A DNA stretch of 64,000 bases, taken from contig NC_059368.1 in assembly GCF_019703515.2 (NCBI RefSeq), positions 34,870,735 through 34,934,734 of the forward strand, in the 5' to 3' direction. Shown in pieces: positions 59,513 to 64,000 of this stretch; the stretch's first letter is position 1, and each line of letters begins with the position of its first letter. Both the position numbers and the translations under genes were made by a program. Origin of the DNA: Myxocyprinus asiaticus (Eukaryota; Chordata; Actinopteri; Cypriniformes; Catostomidae). Below the pieces are notes generated by a model. The model did no database searches. It saw nothing but the letters and a program-made list of their open reading frames with translations, and was not told the origin of the DNA.

Positions 59513-61093
59513 GTGCATCTCAATAAATTAGAATGTCGTGGAAAAGTTCATTTATTTCAGTAATTCAACTCAAATTGTGAAACTCGTGTATTAAATAAAT
59601 TCAATGCACACAGACTGAAGTAGTTTAAGTCTTTGGTTCTTTTAATTGTGATGATTTTGGCTCACATTTAACAAAAACCCACCAATTCACTATCTCAAAA
59701 AATTAGAATACATCATAAGACCAATAAAAAAAACATTTTTAGTGAATTGTTGGCCTTCTGGAAAGTATGTTCATTTACTGTATATGTACTCAATACTTGG
59801 TAGGGGCTCCTTTTGCTTTAATTACTGCCTCAATTCGGCGTGGCATGGAGGTGATCAGTTTGTGGCACTGCTGAGGTGGTATGGAAGCCCAGGTTTCTTT
59901 GACAGTGGCCTTCAGCTCATCTGCATTTTTTGGTCTCTTGTTTCTCATTTTCCTCTTGACAATACCCCATAGATTCTCTATGGGGTTCAGGTCTGGTGAG
60001 TTTGCTGGCCAGTCAAGCACACCAACACCATGGTCATTTAACCAACTTTTGGTGCTTTTGGCAGTGTGGGCAGGTGCCAAATCCTGCTGGAAAATGAAAT
60101 CAGCATCTTTAAAAAGCTAGTCAGCAGAAGGAAGCATGAAGTGCTCCAAAATTTCTTGGTAAACGGGTGCAGTGACTTTGGTTTTCAAAAAACACAATGG
60201 ACCAACACCAGCAGATGACATTGCACCCCAAATCATCACAGACTGTGGAATTTTAACACTGGACTTCAAGCAACTTGGGCTATGAGCTTCTCCACCCTTC
60301 CTCCAGACTCTAGGACCTTGGTTTCCAAATGAAATACAAAACTTGCTCTCATCTGAAAAGAGGACTTTGGACCACTGGGCAACAGTCCAGTTCTTCTTCT
60401 CCTTAGCCCAGGTAAGACGCCTCTGACGTTGTCTGTGGTTCAGGAGTGGCTTAACAAGAAGAATACGACAACTGTAGCCAAATTCCTTGACACGTCTGTG
60501 TGTGGTGGCTCTTGATGCCTTGACCTCAGCCTCAGTCCATTCCTTGTGAAGTTCACCGAAATTCTTGAATCGATTTTGCTTGACAATCCTCATAAGGCTG
60601 CGGTTCTCTCGGTTGGTTGTGCATCTTTTTCTTCCACACTTTTCCCTTCCACTCAACTTTCTGTTAACATGCTTGGATACAGCACTCTGTGAACAGCCAG
60701 CTTATTTGGCAATGAATGTTTGTGGCTTACCCTCCTTGTGAAGGGTGTCAATGATTGTCTTCTGGACAACTGTCAGATCAGCAGTCTTCCCCATTATTGT
60801 GTAGCCTAGTGAACCAAACTGAGAGACCATTTTGAAGGCTCAGGAAATCTTTGCAGGTGTTTTGAGTTGATTAGCTGATTGGCATGTCACCATATTCTAA
60901 TTTTTTGAGATAGTGAATTGGTGGGTTTTTGTTAAATGTGAGCCAAAATCATCACAATTAAAAGAACCAAAGACTTAAACTACTTCAGTCTGTGTGCATT
61001 GAATTTATTTAATACACGAGTTTCACAATTTGAGTTGAATTACTGAAATAAATGAACTTTTCCATGACATTCTAATTTATTGAGATGCACCTG
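59510..61093 (-). mobile_element. Tc1-like transposon, nearly intact, TIRs complete
   Basis: 1584 bp. It starts CAGGTGCATCTCAATAAATT at 59510 and ends with the inverted match at 61093, with TA on both sides (59508-59509 and 61094-61095). The TIRs extend about 200 bases (to ~59711 and from ~60893) with few differences. Both ends are complete, so it may still be mobilisable in trans. One transposase gene lies on the minus strand. Confidence 0.97.
59790..60830 (-). pseudogene. Tc1-like transposase with two in-frame stops only
   Basis: From ATG 60830 (a second ATG at 60793 reads MGKTADLT) the frame runs to 59790 without frameshift, broken only by TAA at 60704-60702 in the N-terminal helix-turn-helix and TAG at 60119-60117. 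Landmarks are AGCSQSAVSKHVNRK, VLFSDESKF (first Asp), MIWGAMSSAGVG, a block with FIFQQDLAPAHTAKS (second Asp) and [11 protein letters not shown] (Glu), so all three catalytic acids are kept. The end reads AVIKAKGAPTKY. It differs from the two other Tc1-like families in the window. As read it cannot make full-length protein, although both lesions are single codons. Confidence 0.95.
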
Positions 61094-61100
61094 TATATAT

Positions 61101-61133
61101 ATATAAAAGACTGTGGGGCAAGTGTACTAGATT
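61101..61133. repeat. 33-bp inverted repeat, right arm
   Basis: ATAAAAGACTGTGGGGCAAG ... ACTAGATTTG, the exact reverse complement of 59428-59460. Confidence 0.95.
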
Positions 61134-61139
61134 TGTTAC

Positions 61140-61730
61140 TAAAGCAAATTGAAAATTAAGTCTGAGTACCTTTTCTTTTTTTCTTTTTTTTTTTTTAAGG
61201 AGTACTTTTCAAGTTGGGTGGACTTGTGTGTTACTGATGTAATTTATATGGGTGGAGTTTGATTCATTTAAGCAGTGCTATACAGATGGTTAAGTCACAT
61301 CCCTTCATTGCCTAATAATATGTGAATGTTAAGCCTACATGGTTATGACAGGAGTTTAGATTTGGGTTCTGGTCTTGTGGGAATTAGAAAATAATCATGC
61401 TCACAAAAACAATCATGAGCGCAATTCTGAGGTTGCATTTTCACTCTAAAATGACATTTCTACTCCACTGATGGTTAGATTTAAGGTTGGTGTTAGGGTG
61501 CAGAGTTAATAAAATATGCATCATGTACAACTAAAAATTCAACTCACCTTTGGTGCCACTTTGTGGACATTTCACCCTAGAAACTAGATCTCACATGTGT
61601 CCATATGTTCAACAACACTTTCAGCTTCAGCCACTGGAGGCAGAGGTTCGAATTTCGGTAAACATATTTCAGCTAAAGAACTTTTGAACTATCCTCACCA
61701 GATTCACATTGTGATCAGTCTTAATATAGC
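61140..61730. other. No recognised feature
   Basis: Sequence with a T-rich run near 61170-61200 and no gene or repeat signature. Confidence 0.4.
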
Positions 61731-61734
61731 GCAC

Positions 61735-61935
61735 AAACAAGTCGTATGGATTACTTTTTGGTACGTTTTGGAGCTTGTCAGCCATCGGTCACTGTCTACT
61801 TTCATTACATTGAGAAGAACAGCTTGGACATTCTGCTAAACATCTTTTTTTGTTCAATGGAAGAAAGAAAGTCATATGGAGTGACATTAGGATCAGTAGA
61901 TGATGACAAAATTGTTATTTTGGGGTGAACTATTT
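61735..61935. mobile_element. Degraded half copy of the GTTCACCC-type MITE
   Basis: Right-half text: AAGAAAGAAAGTCATATGG and TTTTGGGGTGAACTATTTTC near 61917, with CATTGAGAAGAACAGCTTGG inside. The terminal TTAA is lost. Confidence 0.65.
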
Positions 61936-61962
61936 TCAGATGCACATGGAGTGAAACAAACA

Positions 61963-61982
61963 AACACACACACACACACACA
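61963..61982. repeat. (CA)n microsatellite
   Basis: About ten CA units. Confidence 0.95.
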
Positions 61983-61989
61983 TAACCAC

Positions 61990-63270
61990 ATCCACTCACT
62001 CAAACAAAGAAAGCCTTGCAGATGTTCCAGAGGGAGAGGACTTCTTTATTTGCTTCCATTTACAGCTTCTTCACTGTTATTGACTCAGATGTCAAGATCG
62101 GTAATGCTGAGAAGAGTTGGTTCCCTTAGCTCAATAATGTAAAAACCAGTCTGCAATTGAATGGAAATTTCTCATGCAGTGACAACACTGGAGGAGTGTG
62201 TGAAGTCTGAACAATGCAGCCAATCAAATATTTTCATAAATGCTTTTTCAATTGTCCTATTATTGCTCTTTTAGATCAGTGTCTGGTGTTATTTGGCTAA
62301 TTTTCACAATAGGAAAGGAAAAAAGGAATGCTAATTTGGAAGCTATTTTAAGAGGCAGTTCTTGCCAATCATGGTTGCATAATGTTTGCTTGTGCAGAGC
62401 AGGAAGGTCAGTCTGTTATCTTTCAGGTGAACATTACCTCAAGGTTTGTAAATAGCACGTTGAGTGCTTTTTTTTTTTGTAGATTCTTACATTTCAGGTT
62501 GACCTTTGAGTGGGGAAACCATGTATTTGATTAGAACACTGCCTCAGCACATTGATAAAAAGATTCAAAACAAAGGGCACAGAGAAAACAACCATGCAGA
62601 CCTTGTTGGATTTTGTTCAACCGTGTTTATTTCCAAAAGGCACTCACTACATTGAATGTAATAGTTGCACAAGATATACTGCGGACAGCAATTTACTAGC
62701 ATATGCAGCCCGAAGTAGAGCTCAAACATGGACATTTCAAAGTCTCAATAAGCATGTTTGTGGTACAATCAATACCATAGCATGATAACATATTAGCACA
62801 ATAGCATGCTTTTGGGGATCCATGTCTCTAAATAGTTTCGAATGCTTTAAAAGTTTTTCAATTTTTCTAGCTTTTTTCATCACAAAATTGAGTCTGACGC
62901 TGCATTCGCTCTAGACTATTGCAAACATGAAGAGAGTCATTAACACTAGCTTAAAAACAAATGCTTTTGCTGCAGCTGTAGATGTTTGTATGTGTGCATT
63001 TACGCGTTGGTGGGAATGAGGTACTGACACATCTCTGCCTCAGGGAGTTTTCATTTAATACAGTCAGCAAGATAACAAACACATCAGACAACAAACACGC
63101 ACACAAGTATGTCAGACACTTTCAGGCGAGTAGCACAAAACAACCATTTCGTTATTTAGTGGTGTCAAAAGTCTAGTCCAGAAAACAAAAGAAACTTTTA
63201 AAAGTGCAAATTTTAAAAACATTGAGAGAACTCTTAATGTACAGTTGATTTTGTACTGTAAATGATATCT
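61990..63270. other. No recognised gene
   Basis: A few short open frames without recognisable domains; no TIR or LTR pair seen. Confidence 0.4.
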
Positions 63271-63273
63271 GGC

Positions 63274-63987
63274 TTAAAAAAATAAAGAAAGAAAGAAAGG
63301 AATAGTTCACCCAAAAATGTAAATTCTCTCATCATTTACTCATGCTTTTGCCATCCCAGATGTGTATGACTATCTTTCATCTGTTGAACTCAAATGAAGA
63401 TTTTTAGAAGAACTTCTCAGCTCTTTTGGTGCATACAAAGCAAGTGAATGAGTGCCAACATTTTGAAGCTCCAAAAATCATATAAGGCAGCATAAAAGTA
63501 TTCCATATGACTCCAGTGGTTAAAGCAATGTCTTCTGAAGTGATATGATAAGTGTGGGTGAGAAACAAATCAATATTTAAGTCCTTTTCACTATAAATTA
63601 TCCTCCCTGCTCTTATTTAACTTTCACATTCTTCTTCTTCTGTTTTTGGTGATTCACATTCTTCATGTATATCCCTTACAGGGCAGGGAGAAGAAATTTT
63701 ATTTATTTATTTTTGGCAAAAAAAGGACTTAAATATTGCTCTGTTTCTCACCCACACCTATCATATCACTTCTGAAAATATGGATTAAAACACTGGAGTC
63801 ATATGGACTGGAGCATAAACATTTTGGCATCTATTCGCTTGCATTGTATGGACCTACAGAGCTTAAATATTCTTCTACAAATCTTAATTTGTGTTCTGTA
63901 GAAGAAAGAAAGTCATACACATCTCGGATGGCATGAGGGTGAGTAAATGATGAGAGAATTTTCATTTTGGGTGAACTATCCCTTTAA
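63274..63987. mobile_element. Complete TTAA foldback MITE
   Basis: The right end GGGTGAACTATCCCTTTAA reaches 63987. The left end carries TTAA at 63274-63277, then a GAAA-type expansion (63284-63299) before AATAGTTCACCCAAAAATG. The arms are inverted copies (GGTGCATACAAAGCAAGTGA near 63428 against CTTGCATTGTATGGACC near 63838). Closest in text to the copy at 45262-45885. Confidence 0.88.
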
Positions 63988-64000
63988 TACTGTGTTTCCT

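Overview
This window is vertebrate, almost certainly teleost and probably cypriniform DNA. It has one recognisable host gene, very low coding density, long AT/GT/GATA microsatellites, and many teleost-type mobile elements: Tc1-like transposons, an L1 LINE, DIRS tyrosine-recombinase retroelements, hAT-type and TTAA-flanked inverted-repeat elements, and a tRNA-derived SINE. The clade is inferred from the repeat families and was not tested by a search.

Host gene. The only convincing intact gene is a plus-strand, 378-codon class A GPCR at 13085-14221. It reads as a bradykinin receptor, B2-like. Its coding exon follows a splice acceptor at 13076-13077. Its stop codon and last ~10 codons lie inside the head of a SINE (about 14190-14328), so the receptor C-terminus appears to be SINE-derived. 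A candidate upstream exon ending at 12006 could add a short in-frame N-terminal extension.

Layout. 1-1542: Tc1-like transposon, left end cut by the window, inserted in an L1 (1545-6240, minus). 6358-7606: TTAA-flanked element with long arms. 9.1-10.7 kb: dead Tc1-like remnant and a short inverted-repeat element. 10.7-12.0 kb: dispersed teleost repeat. 12.5-14.3 kb: small Tc1-type MITE, receptor, SINE. 17.5-20.1 kb: hAT-type element with a near-matching 8-bp target duplication, carrying a solo LTR and a small coding-free LTR retroelement, each with its own perfect 5-bp duplication. 20.1-22.3 kb: decayed DIRS remnant. 25.6-29.8 kb: DIRS element with both termini and an internal complementary region that spells the circle junction. 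31.7-33.5 kb: three-level nest of inverted-repeat elements. 33.6-40.8 kb: foldback elements and microsatellites. 41.5-43.75 kb: gag-only LTR element with coding minisatellites. 44.8-45.9 kb: one MITE inserted in another. 46.7-50.9 kb: second near-full-span DIRS element, containing 264-bp tandem repeats and a solo LTR. 55.7-58.0 kb: inverted-repeat element with arms over 600 bp. 58.9-61.1 kb: MITE and a well-preserved Tc1-like element flanked by a perfect 33-bp inverted repeat. 61.7-64 kb: more MITE copies.

No CRISPR array, operon, rRNA or functional tRNA gene was seen. All boundaries were read by eye. Exon calls other than the receptor are weak, and a host gene with short exons could be hidden in stretches I describe as empty.
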